Shown here: positions 25,024-33,740 of the stretch, in pieces
Numbering within the stretch: position 1 is the first letter of the stretch
Layout: each line of letters starts with the position of its first letter
Assembly: GCA_963728195.1 (NCBI GenBank)
Contig: CAVSIX010000003.1
Location: 1-64,000, forward strand
Source of the DNA: Sva-07 sp963728195
GTDB taxonomy: Bacteria; Actinomycetota; Acidimicrobiia; Acidimicrobiales; Ilumatobacteraceae
Reading direction: 5' to 3'
DNA: 64,000 nucleotides
Translations under genes and position numbers: made by a program
Notes under the pieces: model-generated
The model's database searches: none
Told to the model about the DNA's origin: nothing
The model's input: only the letters and a program-made list of their open reading frames with translations

Positions 25024-26058
25024 TCACCAGCGATACAGCGCGGCGATCGGCCCCTCGAGCATCGCCACACGCGGGATCACCGTCACGTCGGCATCGGAGC
25101 GCAGCGCCGCAGCGATCGCGGCGTCGACGATACGGGCGCCCGGGTCGACGTCGCCCACCGGCTCGGTCGTGACGGCGTCGTCGGTGCCGTCGTCGTGTAC
25201 GAGAAGATGCTCGACCCGGCCTTCACCGAGACCGGCCAGGATGTCGGCCACGTCGGTCGATGCGGTACCCGCCTCCCGACGCATCTCGACCCCGCCAACC
25301 AGGTCCACCACCTCGCGAGCGACGTGATCGGACAGCAGCCGCACCACCTCGCCGGCGATACCGTCGGGAGAACCAGCCTCGATCAGCGTGGTCATGGCGC
25401 GTTCGCGTTCGGGCAGCGACTCGAGCAGCAGGTGCTGGGCACGGACATCACCGCCCACGAAGATCATCTCGGGTCGATGCGCCTGTGCCATCTCGACGAT
25501 CTGGCTCGCCACATCGTCGGCATTGCGTTCCCAGGTATTCTCGGCGCGCTGCTGGAATCGGCGTTGGGACCACCCGCCGGGATGGCCGCGATGGATGTGC
25601 TCGGTGTCGCCTTCGACCTGTTCGGTGTCGAGCACTCGGCCGCCGTCGAAGGCGTGGATGTCGGCGCCCGAGCGATCGATCTCCACCACGAGGTGGGCGA
25701 CGGCACGCTTTCGCGCCTCGATCACGATCGCCAGGCGCGGCAGTATGCTCTCGGCCACGACGAGGTCGCCGACCGGTTCGTCGAGGAACTCGGCGAACGT
25801 CGTGCCGTCGGCGGACCGGAAGATCACGAGCGCCGCTCCGCCGCCGTGCGGCAACTCCGACACCAGTGCGTCGAGTTCAGCGAGGTCGTCTGCCGACCAC
25901 CGCGACGATTCCAGTTCACGCCTGGCGTTCTTCCATCGGATCTCGAAGCGGTGCCGGGCATCGTCGAGCTGGCTCGGCGTCGGCATCGCCACGGTGACGA
26001 ACGGCGCCTCGCCATCGAGGAACTCGCGGAGGTCGTGGAAGGTCGTACTGCGGCTCAT
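25024..26058 (-). CDS. Rv2629/Vms1-like eRF1-domain protein (baeRF family)
   Basis: A 344-aa protein of the bacterial/archaeal eRF1-related (baeRF) family, similar to mycobacterial Rv2629 and eukaryotic Vms1/ANKZF1. It has an N-terminal VTVAMPTPSQLDDARHRFEI, a middle domain with AHLVVEIDRSGADIHAF, and a C-terminal domain with P-E-M-I-F-V-G-G-D-V-R-A-Q-H. VEHLLVHDDG comes near the end. Vms1 proteins release nascent chains from stalled 60S-type subunits; the bacterial role is unproven. It overlaps the preceding Rho-N-like gene as ATGA. A dormancy or ribosome-rescue role is inference. Confidence 0.78.
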   Translation of the reverse strand: MSRSTTFHDLREFLDGEAPFVTVAMPTPSQLDDARHRFEIRWKNARRELESSRWSADDLAELDALVSELPHGGGAALVIFRSADGTTFAEFLDEPVGDLVVAESILPRLAIVIEARKRAVAHLVVEIDRSGADIHAFDGGRVLDTEQVEGDTEHIHRGHPGGWSQRRFQQRAENTWERNADDVASQIVEMAQAHRPEMIFVGGDVRAQHLLLESLPERERAMTTLIEAGSPDGIAGEVVRLLSDHVAREVVDLVGGVEMRREAGTASTDVADILAGLGEGRVEHLLVHDDGTDDAVTTEPVGDVDPGARIVDAAIAAALRSDADVTVIPRVAMLEGPIAALYRW

Positions 26059-26573
26059 GCCGACCGGATCGCCCGGATGAGCTCGCGCTTGCTCATCGTG
26101 CTGCGGCCGTCGATGTCGAGTTCCTGCGCTCGCTCGTACAGTTCTGCTTTGGTCCAGTCGTCGAGCACCGCAGGCCTGCCATCACCCTCGGGTTCCATCG
26201 CCCTGGTCGCATCGTCCAGCAGGGCGGTCGCCGACCGCTCGGCGGCGACGCCGGTTCGGCGGCTCTGCGCTCGGGCCTGACCGATCGTCTCCTTGGTCGC
26301 CCGACGTGCGGTCGTCGACGTCCGCTCGGCGGCGGATCGTGCTTGTCCGACGCTGGTGGACAGCGCATTGTCCGCTGTCGAACCGAGCAGGCCGAGCTGG
26401 CGCCCGAGGTCGGTGGCGACGTCGGCTGCGGTGGCGTTCACACGTCGCGCCGTTGCCCGGCTGAGGCCGATGGCCTTGGAGGGCACCAGGGGCAGCACCG
26501 CCTCGAGTTGGTCGAGGCGCCGGGTCAGCTCGTCGAGGCGCCGGGAGATCTCCGAATTGAAGTCACTGGTCAT
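26055..26573 (-). CDS. helical protein with C-terminal Rho-N/SAP-like motif
   Basis: A 172-aa protein. Residues 8-27 form a predicted coiled coil (SRRLDELTRRLDQLEAVLP). The middle is a low-complexity Ala/Thr/Arg helix (about 40-110). The C-terminus (about 138-170: WTKAELYERAQELDIDGRST, then MSKRELIRAIR) is a Rho-N/SAP-like nucleic-acid-binding motif. It could bind RNA or DNA. It is translationally coupled to the Vms1-like gene. Confidence 0.65.
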   Translation of the reverse strand: MTSDFNSEISRRLDELTRRLDQLEAVLPLVPSKAIGLSRATARRVNATAADVATDLGRQLGLLGSTADNALSTSVGQARSAAERTSTTARRATKETIGQARAQSRRTGVAAERSATALLDDATRAMEPEGDGRPAVLDDWTKAELYERAQELDIDGRSTMSKRELIRAIRSA

Positions 26574-26621
26574 GGCAACGACCTACCCTTCCGCTTCTCC
26601 TCCGAAACTGCTCGAGCGCCC

Positions 26622-26993
26622 TCAGGCGGCGCCCGCCGTCTTCTTCTCGCCGGCCACGTGCAGCCCCTGTTCGGCGCTGCTTCTGCGACGGCGACGGACG
26701 AGCCAGATCACTGCGGCGATCAGCGCGAATCCTCCGGCGGCGACGAGCACGGGATGTCGACGGAGCAACCTGCTGCCGCCGCTGACGCGGTCGGCGAGGT
26801 CGTCGGGCCAGTCGACGCTCGACTTGATCACTCCTGCGGGAATGAGCCCGGCAGGCACGATGCCGGACGGCACCCGCACGTTCGGCAGACTCGAAGGCAC
26901 CCGCACGTTCGGAAGACTCGTCGGCACCTCGTGCGCCAGGCGTTCACCGACCTCGCGCAGCGTGTCGACGGTGTTTTCATAGACGGTGGACAT
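26622..26993 (-). CDS. single-TM membrane protein with SLPNVRVPS repeats
   Basis: A 123-aa protein. The N-terminal amphipathic helix (VYENTVDTLREVGERLAHEV) is followed by two copies of SLPNVRVPS and related G-I-V-P-A-G-L-I-P-A-G-V motifs. One TM helix (about residues 84-100, PVLVAAGGFALIAAVIWLV) and a basic RRRRR stop-transfer segment follow. ATG 26993 has GAGGAGG upstream. Role unknown. It precedes the Rho-N/Vms1 pair on the same strand. Confidence 0.65.
   Translation of the reverse strand: MSTVYENTVDTLREVGERLAHEVPTSLPNVRVPSSLPNVRVPSGIVPAGLIPAGVIKSSVDWPDDLADRVSGGSRLLRRHPVLVAAGGFALIAAVIWLVRRRRRSSAEQGLHVAGEKKTAGAA
26869..26922. repeat. 27-bp in-frame tandem repeat (2 copies)
   Basis: Two 27-base units, each starting GGCACCCGCACGTTCGG, sit head to tail with three mismatches, followed by a partial third copy. 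They encode the duplicated SLPNVRVPS nonapeptide. Confidence 0.8.
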
Positions 26994-27135
26994 GGGGCCT
27001 CCTCGTTCGAGAACGGATGAACAGGCAACGGCGTTCCCGTTCAGGCCCACCCGAAACCCCGGCGGCGGCGCACCGGGCCGCCGACGATCGGGCGGCCCAC
27101 GTTTGGCCACCCACCTGACCGGGCAGAGGGGCCCC

Positions 27136-28386
27136 ATGCACCAACAGGGGCGGGGACACCCCGACGCGAACGGACAGACCTCGAACGGCACGGCGCGACC
27201 CGACGACGACCCGCACGACCTCAGGGCGAGTGCCGATCAGTGGCAGCTTCGCCTGCAGACACTGCTCGGCACGCCCGCGACCAGCGGGAACGAGATCCGC
27301 GTGTTGCGCAACGGCGTCGAGATCTTCCCGGCGATGCTCGAGGCGATCGACGCCGCAGAGCACACCGTCGACCTGGTCACGTTCGTGTACTGGAGCGGCG
27401 ACATCGCCCGACGGTTCGCCGACACGCTGTCACATGCGGCGCGACGCGGGTGCCGTGTCCGGGTCCTGCTCGATGCAGTCGGCGCCCGCAAGTTGGCAGA
27501 CGAGCTCGTCGACGAGATGAAGTCGGCCGGCTGCGACGTCCGATGGTTCCGACCGGTCACCGACAGCGTTCCGAAGATCGGTGACATGGATCACCGCACG
27601 CACCGCAAGATCCTGGTGTGCGACTCGGCGGTCGGCTTCACCGGTGGCGTCGGGATCGCCGACGAATGGGACGGTGACGCCCGCAACGAGACCGAGTGGC
27701 GCGACACCCATCTCGCCATCAGGGGGCCGGCGGTAGCCGGGCTGATCGCCGGTTTCATCGACAACTGGGCCGACCAGAACGACGACGGCTTCGATCCCGC
27801 CGCCGAACAGATCGCCGACTTCACCCCGAGGGGCTCCACCACGTGTTCGGTGATCCGTGGATCTGCCGAGACCGGGGCCAGCGAGATGTGGCGGCTGATG
27901 TTGGGACTGATCACGTGTGCCCGGCACCGCGTCCGCATCGCGACCGCCTACTTCAACCCCGATGACCGGCTCTGTGCAGCACTGAGCGATGCGGTGGCAC
28001 GCGGTGTCGACGTGTCGATCCTGCTGCCCGGCGAACACACCGACAAACGGTTCGTCCAGATCGCCGGTGAGGCGGTGTACGCATCGCTGCTCGAATCCGG
28101 CGTCCGCCTGCGCACGTTCGACGTCTCGATGATGCATGCGAAGGTGATCACCGTCGACGGCGCCGTCGCGACCGTCGGTTCGGCCAACATGAACCAGCGG
28201 TCGACCCAGTTCGACGAGGAGACCAACGTGGTCATCTTCGACCCCGACGTCGTGGCGGTGCTCGATCGCCATCTGGACGACGACCACGGACGCTCCACGG
28301 TGCTCGATCCGGCCGACTGGGCCGAACGTGGGCTCGTGCAGCGCGTCGCGGAGCGGGCGGCCGACGTCGTGAGCGGCTGGCTGTGA
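27136..28386 (+). CDS. phospholipase D-family protein, cardiolipin synthase-like
   Basis: A 416-aa protein with two HKD motifs. The first is H-R-K-I-L-V-C-D (in DHRTHRKILVCDSAVGFTGG). The second is H-A-K-V-I-T-V-D with VGSANMNQRSTQFDEE after it. This is the two-lobed active site of cardiolipin synthases and related phosphatidyltransferases. No N-terminal transmembrane hairpin is seen, unlike the classical Cls. ATG 27136 was chosen over upstream in-frame codons because the earlier residues are low-complexity. It overlaps the DUF2254 gene as GTGA. Confidence 0.85.
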   Translation: MHQQGRGHPDANGQTSNGTARPDDDPHDLRASADQWQLRLQTLLGTPATSGNEIRVLRNGVEIFPAMLEAIDAAEHTVDLVTFVYWSGDIARRFADTLSHAARRGCRVRVLLDAVGARKLADELVDEMKSAGCDVRWFRPVTDSVPKIGDMDHRTHRKILVCDSAVGFTGGVGIADEWDGDARNETEWRDTHLAIRGPAVAGLIAGFIDNWADQNDDGFDPAAEQIADFTPRGSTTCSVIRGSAETGASEMWRLMLGLITCARHRVRIATAYFNPDDRLCAALSDAVARGVDVSILLPGEHTDKRFVQIAGEAVYASLLESGVRLRTFDVSMMHAKVITVDGAVATVGSANMNQRSTQFDEETNVVIFDPDVVAVLDRHLDDDHGRSTVLDPADWAERGLVQRVAERAADVVSGWL

Positions 28387-29627
28387 TCCGCGCCGTCCGT
28401 CTGCGCCAGATCGCAGACCGGATGCGTCACAGCCTGTCGTTCATCCCTACGGTCTACGTCCTGGTCTCGATCGTCCTCGTCCAGGGATCACTGTGGATCG
28501 ACCGGATGCTCAGCGACCAGCTGCTGCCGAACTGGTTCGAGACGACCGTCGAGAGTGCGCGTGCGGTGTTCGCAGCGATCGCCGGCGGTCTGATCACCTC
28601 CACCACGCTGCTGTTGTCGATGATGCTCGTCGCCGTCCAACTCGCCAGCTCGCAGTTCTCGCCGCGCACGCTTCGCAACTGGTTGGGCAACCGCAACGTC
28701 CAGAACGCCGTCGGCTTCGTGCTCGGTACGACGGTGTTCTGCCTGCTTGCCTTGCGTTCGGCACGCAGCTTCGACGAGGACGAGACCGCCGTCGTGCCGC
28801 ATCTCACCGTGCTGATCGCCGTCGCGCTCGGTGTGTTGTCGCTGGTCGCCGTCGTGCGCACCGTCGACCACATCACCCATACGATGCGTGTCGGGTCGAT
28901 CGCCGAGCGGGTGACGACCGAGACGGTCGAGGTCGTGCAGCGCGTGTTCCGACACGAGCCCCGACCGATCGACGTCGGTGTGGAATCGGGCGCCCTGCGC
29001 ACCGACGGGACGATTGCGCTGCCCCAGGCAGCGATGGCGCTCGAAACCGAACGGGCCGGGTGGGTCCAACAGGTCGACGACGATGCCGTGATCGCATCGT
29101 TGCCCGAACACAGCACCGGATACCTGACGGCAACCGTCGGCAGCTTCGTCACCGCATCGAGCCCGATCATGTGGGTGGCTCCGGCACCGGACGATCCCGA
29201 CCGGTGCCGGACGTCCATGCTGGACGCGGTCGCCGTCGGCGACTCACGCACGATGCAACAGGACGTCGAATTCGGCATCATCCAGCTCACCGACATCGCC
29301 GTACGGGCACTCTCGCCGGGGATCAACGACCCGAGCACGGCGAGCGACGTGATCGTCCACCTCGGCGACGTGATGACGACGTTGTGGGAGCAACCCGCCC
29401 TCGACACGACGCTACGGTCGGGATCACGCACGCTCGTCAGACACCGCCCGACGCACGCTGCGCTGCTCGACCGGGCGTTCTCGCCGATCATCCACTACGG
29501 CAGCTCGGACCGTCAGGTGGTCGTGGCGTTGAAGGCGGTGCTCGGCCTGCTGCGCTCGGAGGTCGATCGACGCAATCTTCCGGGCCCGATCGAACCGATC
29601 GAAACGATGCTCGCCGAACTCGACTGA
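28383..29627 (+). CDS. DUF2254 membrane protein
   Basis: A 414-aa membrane protein. Four TM segments occupy about residues 18-35, 55-90, 105-122 and 132-155. A soluble C-terminal half contains the DUF2254 hallmark L-T-D-I-A-V-R-A-L-S-P-G-I-N-D-P-S-T-A. Function is unknown. It starts with GTG overlapping the phospholipase D stop, so phospholipid remodelling and this membrane protein are probably co-expressed. Confidence 0.87.
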   Translation: MIRAVRLRQIADRMRHSLSFIPTVYVLVSIVLVQGSLWIDRMLSDQLLPNWFETTVESARAVFAAIAGGLITSTTLLLSMMLVAVQLASSQFSPRTLRNWLGNRNVQNAVGFVLGTTVFCLLALRSARSFDEDETAVVPHLTVLIAVALGVLSLVAVVRTVDHITHTMRVGSIAERVTTETVEVVQRVFRHEPRPIDVGVESGALRTDGTIALPQAAMALETERAGWVQQVDDDAVIASLPEHSTGYLTATVGSFVTASSPIMWVAPAPDDPDRCRTSMLDAVAVGDSRTMQQDVEFGIIQLTDIAVRALSPGINDPSTASDVIVHLGDVMTTLWEQPALDTTLRSGSRTLVRHRPTHAALLDRAFSPIIHYGSSDRQVVVALKAVLGLLRSEVDRRNLPGPIEPIETMLAELD

Positions 29628-29659
29628 CCGCGGCGGTGCCCCGGCGACGAGACGAGAGG

Positions 29660-29989
29660 TCAGTCGGCGGAGGTTCCGTCGGAGACGTGGAGATGACTGC
29701 TCAGACCCGACACTTCGATCAGTCGGGCCACGGCCGGGCTCGGTGTGAGGAGCACCAGGTTGCGCGACGCCTGCTCGACTCGCTGGTGGAGCTCGATGAT
29801 CACCCGCAGCCCGCTCGAGTCCATGAAGTCGACCTTCGACATGTCGATCACGACGTCGCCGTCACCCGCGGGAAGCTCGACATAGCGCGCCGCCAGTTCC
29901 GGGGCCGTGTGCGCGTCGATCTCGCCGTCGAGCGCGAGTGTGGACGAGTCGACTTCGATCGCAGTGAGACGCAGCGGCACATCTGACAT
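29660..29989 (-). CDS. STAS-domain anti-sigma factor antagonist
   Basis: A 109-aa STAS protein: STLALDGEIDAHTAPELAAR, then the phosphorylation loop KVDFMDSSGLRVIIEL (Ser after Asp). It would bind an anti-sigma HATPase when unphosphorylated. It is a second STAS paralogue in the window, more canonical than the one at 10482. It lies 92 bases downstream of dps on the same strand. Confidence 0.88.
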   Translation of the reverse strand: MSDVPLRLTAIEVDSSTLALDGEIDAHTAPELAARYVELPAGDGDVVIDMSKVDFMDSSGLRVIIELHQRVEQASRNLVLLTPSPAVARLIEVSGLSSHLHVSDGTSAD

Positions 29990-30081
29990 GAAGGCCGATC
30001 ATACTCCTCACGGTGTGCGCAGCGTCATCTCCTGCGGGGTTCTCCTCCGCCGCATCGGAGCAACGGCACACCGCCGGACGT

Positions 30082-30615
30082 TCAGGACTTCTCGTGGGTG
30101 CTGCGATGCACGACATCGCCGGTGGCATCCTTCAGATGCGCTCTGACGAACCACTGGAACAGCTCGAGATCGCGCACGTGGCCGATCAACAGGTCCTCGG
30201 TGATCGGGTCGATCTCCCCAACCGCCGAAATCGCCGCCCGATGGTCGGTGATCACCCCGGAGTACACGTCGTCGAGGGCGACGAGGTGCTGCACGCTGGG
30301 CGCCCGGTCCAAGTCGTAGTCGCTCCATGTTCGCATGTCGACCACGGCACCGGGCGTGCCCTTCGGCTCGCCTCCGAGGATGGCGATCCGTTCGGCGACC
30401 TCGTCGGTCTGCAGACGAACAGCGTCGACCTGCGGGTCGAGCATTTCGTGGATGGCGATGAAGTTCATGCCCACGACGTTCCAGTGGACGTGCTTCAGGG
30501 TCAGATGGAGATCGATCAGGGCGACCAGCCGGTCCTGCAACGCCTCGATCACGCCGAGTGCGTCCTGTGGCGCCAGGGCGGGCACGGTGGTCTTCGGGTC
30601 GGTTGCGTTGGTCAT
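30082..30615 (-). CDS. dps: Dps family DNA-protecting ferritin-like protein
   Basis: A 177-aa Dps. The ferroxidase ligands lie in LKHVHWNVVGMNFIAIHEMLDPQVD (His44, His56, Asp60), with D-E-V-A-E-R-I on the same helix. Dps forms a 12-mer that stores iron and shields DNA from peroxide and starvation damage. ATG 30615 is used. SigB-type control would fit the neighbourhood but no promoter is claimed. Confidence 0.9.
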   Translation of the reverse strand: MTNATDPKTTVPALAPQDALGVIEALQDRLVALIDLHLTLKHVHWNVVGMNFIAIHEMLDPQVDAVRLQTDEVAERIAILGGEPKGTPGAVVDMRTWSDYDLDRAPSVQHLVALDDVYSGVITDHRAAISAVGEIDPITEDLLIGHVRDLELFQWFVRAHLKDATGDVVHRSTHEKS

Positions 30616-30713
30616 GGCGCCGACGTACCCCGCCGGGCGGCGCCCAAACGTTCGAACGCCATGGCCGGACGAGTGTTCCCGCGCCGGCGCCCACGCGGCA
30701 GAGGTCGGGCCTC

Positions 30714-32189
30714 CTAGCTCACGACCGGTGCGCCGGCGGAGTTCATCATTCGGCGCAACATCGCCGGGAAGATCGCCGCATGGAACGGGACCAGCACCCA
30801 CCAGTAGAGCCTGCCGAAGATGCCCCTCGGCACGAACCGGGCCCGCTGGATCACGACGGTGCCCGGTCCGTCGGGCTCGGGCGTGGTCCTCCACTCCAGC
30901 CACGCGTCTCCCGGCACCTTCATCTCGGCATGCAGGCGGAACAGGTCGTCCTCGACGGCATCGACCCGCCAGAAGTCGAGCGCTTCGCCGACCGTGATGT
31001 CGTCGGGGTGGCGTCGACCGCGGCGCAGCCCGACCCCGCCGACCAGCTTGTCGACGGCGCCCCGGATCGCCCACAACGGCCCGAACCCGTACCAGCCGCG
31101 CTCGCCGCCCACGCCCCGTACCACGCGCTGCACGTCTGCAGCCGACGCCGCCACCGTGACCGTGCGGCAGTCCTCGTACATCGTCCCACCCGCCCAGTCG
31201 GGATCCCACGGCGCAGGCCGTGCAGCGAGCCGGCGCGAGGAGTACCCGGACCACCGCGTCGGGATGTCGAGATCCTCGACGGCGGACAGCGCCGCCTCGA
31301 TCGCCTCACCCACACCCAGCGGCTCGTGATCCGACAGCGCCCGTGCGCTGTCGTCGGTGACGACGACGTCGTTCTTCAGGCTGCCGATCAGGCTGTCGGC
31401 CAGCGCCTTGGGGAGCGGCGTGACCAGGTTGACCCAGTGCGCCGACAGCCGGGGCGTCAGGAACGGCACCGGGATGATCCACCGGCGGCGGAGGCCGGCG
31501 ATGTCGGCGTACGCGTGCATCAGCCCCTGGTAGGTGAACTCTTCACGGGCGCCGATCTCGAACTTGTCGTGACGACCGCCCGGCCCGCGCCGGATCGCGG
31601 CGACGAGATAGGTGAGCAGGTCGGCGACGGCGATCGGCTGCACTCGGGTGCTGGTCACCCAGCGAGGGGCGAGCATCGCCGGGAGCACCTCGACCAGGCT
31701 GCGCAACATCTCGAACGACGCCGAGCCCGCACCGAGCACGATGGCCGCTCGGAGTTCGGTCACCGGCACGTGACCGGCCGCCAGTTCGTCGCCGACGTCG
31801 TGACGCGACTGCAGATGTGGGGACAGTTCGTCGTCGTCGTCGCCGAGGCCGCCGACGTAGACGATGTGCCGGACGCCGGCACGATCTGCTGCCACCCGAG
31901 CATGACGCGCCGTGGTGCGTTCCTGTTGCATGAAGTCGTCGCCGACCCCCAGGGAGTGCACGAGATACACCACCTGGTCGACGCCGTCGAACGCCGGTCC
32001 GATCGACGACAGGTCCGACAGGTCCCCCTCGACGACCTCCACATCGGGCGCCCACTGCGTACTTCCGAGTCCCTGCGGCGAACGTGTGAGACACCGCACG
32101 CGGTATCCCGCTCGGAGCAGTTCCGGCACGAGACGGCCACCGACGTATCCGGTCGCGCCGAGCACGAGCACCAACTGATCCTGCGCCAT
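30714..32189 (-). CDS. NAD(P)-binding SDR with C-terminal DUF2867 domain
   Basis: A 491-aa two-domain protein. An extended/atypical SDR (residues 1-about 290) starts with VLVLGATGYVGGRLVPELL. A DUF2867 domain of the SRPBCC-type ligand-binding fold (about 335-490: WYGFGPLWAIRGAVDKLVGG, DDITVGEALDFWRV, ARFVPRGIFGRLYWW) follows. The combination is a known but uncharacterised architecture. It may reduce or isomerise a lipid-like substrate held by the C-terminal domain (inference). ATG 32189 is divergent from the FAD oxidoreductase gene. Confidence 0.87.
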   Translation of the reverse strand: MAQDQLVLVLGATGYVGGRLVPELLRAGYRVRCLTRSPQGLGSTQWAPDVEVVEGDLSDLSSIGPAFDGVDQVVYLVHSLGVGDDFMQQERTTARHARVAADRAGVRHIVYVGGLGDDDDELSPHLQSRHDVGDELAAGHVPVTELRAAIVLGAGSASFEMLRSLVEVLPAMLAPRWVTSTRVQPIAVADLLTYLVAAIRRGPGGRHDKFEIGAREEFTYQGLMHAYADIAGLRRRWIIPVPFLTPRLSAHWVNLVTPLPKALADSLIGSLKNDVVVTDDSARALSDHEPLGVGEAIEAALSAVEDLDIPTRWSGYSSRRLAARPAPWDPDWAGGTMYEDCRTVTVAASAADVQRVVRGVGGERGWYGFGPLWAIRGAVDKLVGGVGLRRGRRHPDDITVGEALDFWRVDAVEDDLFRLHAEMKVPGDAWLEWRTTPEPDGPGTVVIQRARFVPRGIFGRLYWWVLVPFHAAIFPAMLRRMMNSAGAPVVS

Positions 32190-32329
32190 GAACGCATCTT
32201 GCCCCGTGACGAGCAGCGACAACCTCTCGTGCACGGCTTCGGTGCCCCCGCCGGGATGCGCCAGTCGGAAACCGTCTCGGGACCGCAGCGATGCGGTTGG
32301 GCCGACGGGTGGGCGGGTAGGTGGCCACC

Positions 32330-33694
32330 ATGGCCGACCGTGCAGCAACGCCCGCTTCTCCCCGCGCGACCGAGGAGCCGGCGCAGCGGTTCGATGTCGC
32401 CGTCATCGGCGGCGGCGGAGCGGCCGAGGCACTCGTCGGTGCGCTGGAGCACACCGATCTGCGCATGCTCGTCGTCGAGCAGCACCGCATCGGCGGTGCG
32501 TGCCCGTTCGTCGCGTGCATGCCCAGCAAGGCGCTCCTGCACGACGCCCAGGGATCGACGCGGTGGAACCGCGCCGTGCAGCGCCGAGACGACGTCGTCG
32601 ACCATCTCGACGACCAGCGTCACGCCGAGGAGCTACGCCGAGCGGGCGCACACGTCGTTCGTGGCCACGCCCAGTTCGTCGACGAGCACACGATCGACGT
32701 CGACGGCGTACGGCACCACGCCGATCATGTCGTGCTGGCGACCGGGTCCAAGCCGATCATTCCGCAGATCGACGGCATCGACGAACTCGGCGAGCGACTC
32801 TGGACCAGTGACGACGCCCTGGTCTCCGAGGACCGTCCAGTTCGTCTGATGGTGATCGGTGGCGGGCCGATCGGCTGCGAACTCGCCCACCTCTTCGCCG
32901 GCTTCGACACCGAAGTGCATCTGATCGACACCGCGGAACGTGCCTTCCCGGAGCTTCCCGCCCAGATCGGCGAGATCGTCGACGACGGCTTGCGGTCGGC
33001 GGGCGTGCGGTTGCGCAGAGGCACTGCGGCGGTCCGGTTCGAACAGCGCGGCGGCAACGTGCGGATCACCCTCGACAACGACGGGGCCGTGCTGACCGAC
33101 CGGGTGCTCGTCTCGGTCGGTCGGACCGCGAACGTCGACGGCCTGGGCATCGACCGTCTCGGCCTCGACGCCGAGGCACCGCTTCCCGTCGACGACGTCG
33201 GGAGGGTCGACTGCCCCGGTTCGGTGTGGGCGATCGGCGACGTCGCCGGCAAGGGCCAGTACACGCATCTCGCCAACCATCAAGCCGAGGTGGTCGCCGA
33301 CCATCTCGCCGGTCACGGTCGTCGACGCTTCGACGACGTCGTCACACCGGCATGCATCTTCACCAGACCGCCCGTGACGATGATCGGGCCGACGCCCGGG
33401 GATCTCGGCGACGACGTCGTGTGGGTCGACGCCAAGCTCGCAGAGGTGGCGAGATGGACCACCGATGCGCTGGGTGACGGGTTCCTGACCGTGGCCGTCG
33501 ACCGGACCACCCGCTGGGTCGTCGCCGCGCACGGTGCGGGCGAACGCTTCGACGAGCTGTCAGCGGCGCTGATCACCGCGATCGACGGTCGCGTCCCGGT
33601 CGATCGACTCGCAATGTCGATGTGGCCGTTCCCGACGGTCGGCGAGTTGCTGGGTCCGATCTACCGACGAGCGATCGTCGCGCTCGACGACTGA
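32330..33694 (+). CDS. class I pyridine nucleotide-disulfide oxidoreductase, atypical
   Basis: A 454-aa flavoprotein related to dihydrolipoyl dehydrogenase and mercuric reductase. FAD motif VAVIGGGGAAEA (24-35), redox-active C-P-F-V-A-C (Cys58, Cys63), NAD motif VMVIGGGPIGCELAH-like and the second FAD motif VWAIGDVAGKG are present. The C-terminal dimerisation domain normally carries a catalytic His-Pro-T; here the segment reads MWPFPTVGE, without the His. The substrate is unknown. ATG 32330 is preferred; GTG 32321 is in frame. Confidence 0.87.
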   Translation: MADRAATPASPRATEEPAQRFDVAVIGGGGAAEALVGALEHTDLRMLVVEQHRIGGACPFVACMPSKALLHDAQGSTRWNRAVQRRDDVVDHLDDQRHAEELRRAGAHVVRGHAQFVDEHTIDVDGVRHHADHVVLATGSKPIIPQIDGIDELGERLWTSDDALVSEDRPVRLMVIGGGPIGCELAHLFAGFDTEVHLIDTAERAFPELPAQIGEIVDDGLRSAGVRLRRGTAAVRFEQRGGNVRITLDNDGAVLTDRVLVSVGRTANVDGLGIDRLGLDAEAPLPVDDVGRVDCPGSVWAIGDVAGKGQYTHLANHQAEVVADHLAGHGRRRFDDVVTPACIFTRPPVTMIGPTPGDLGDDVVWVDAKLAEVARWTTDALGDGFLTVAVDRTTRWVVAAHGAGERFDELSAALITAIDGRVPVDRLAMSMWPFPTVGELLGPIYRRAIVALDD

Positions 33695-33740
33695 TGCCGC
33701 GCCCACCGCTCGCCGGCTCCGACGAACCTCGCGACGCCGC

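Noticed and set aside
26986..27135. N-terminal extension of the phospholipase D protein
   Set aside because: The 50 extra residues are Pro/Gly/Arg-rich, overlap the divergent gene's leader and are not part of the family.
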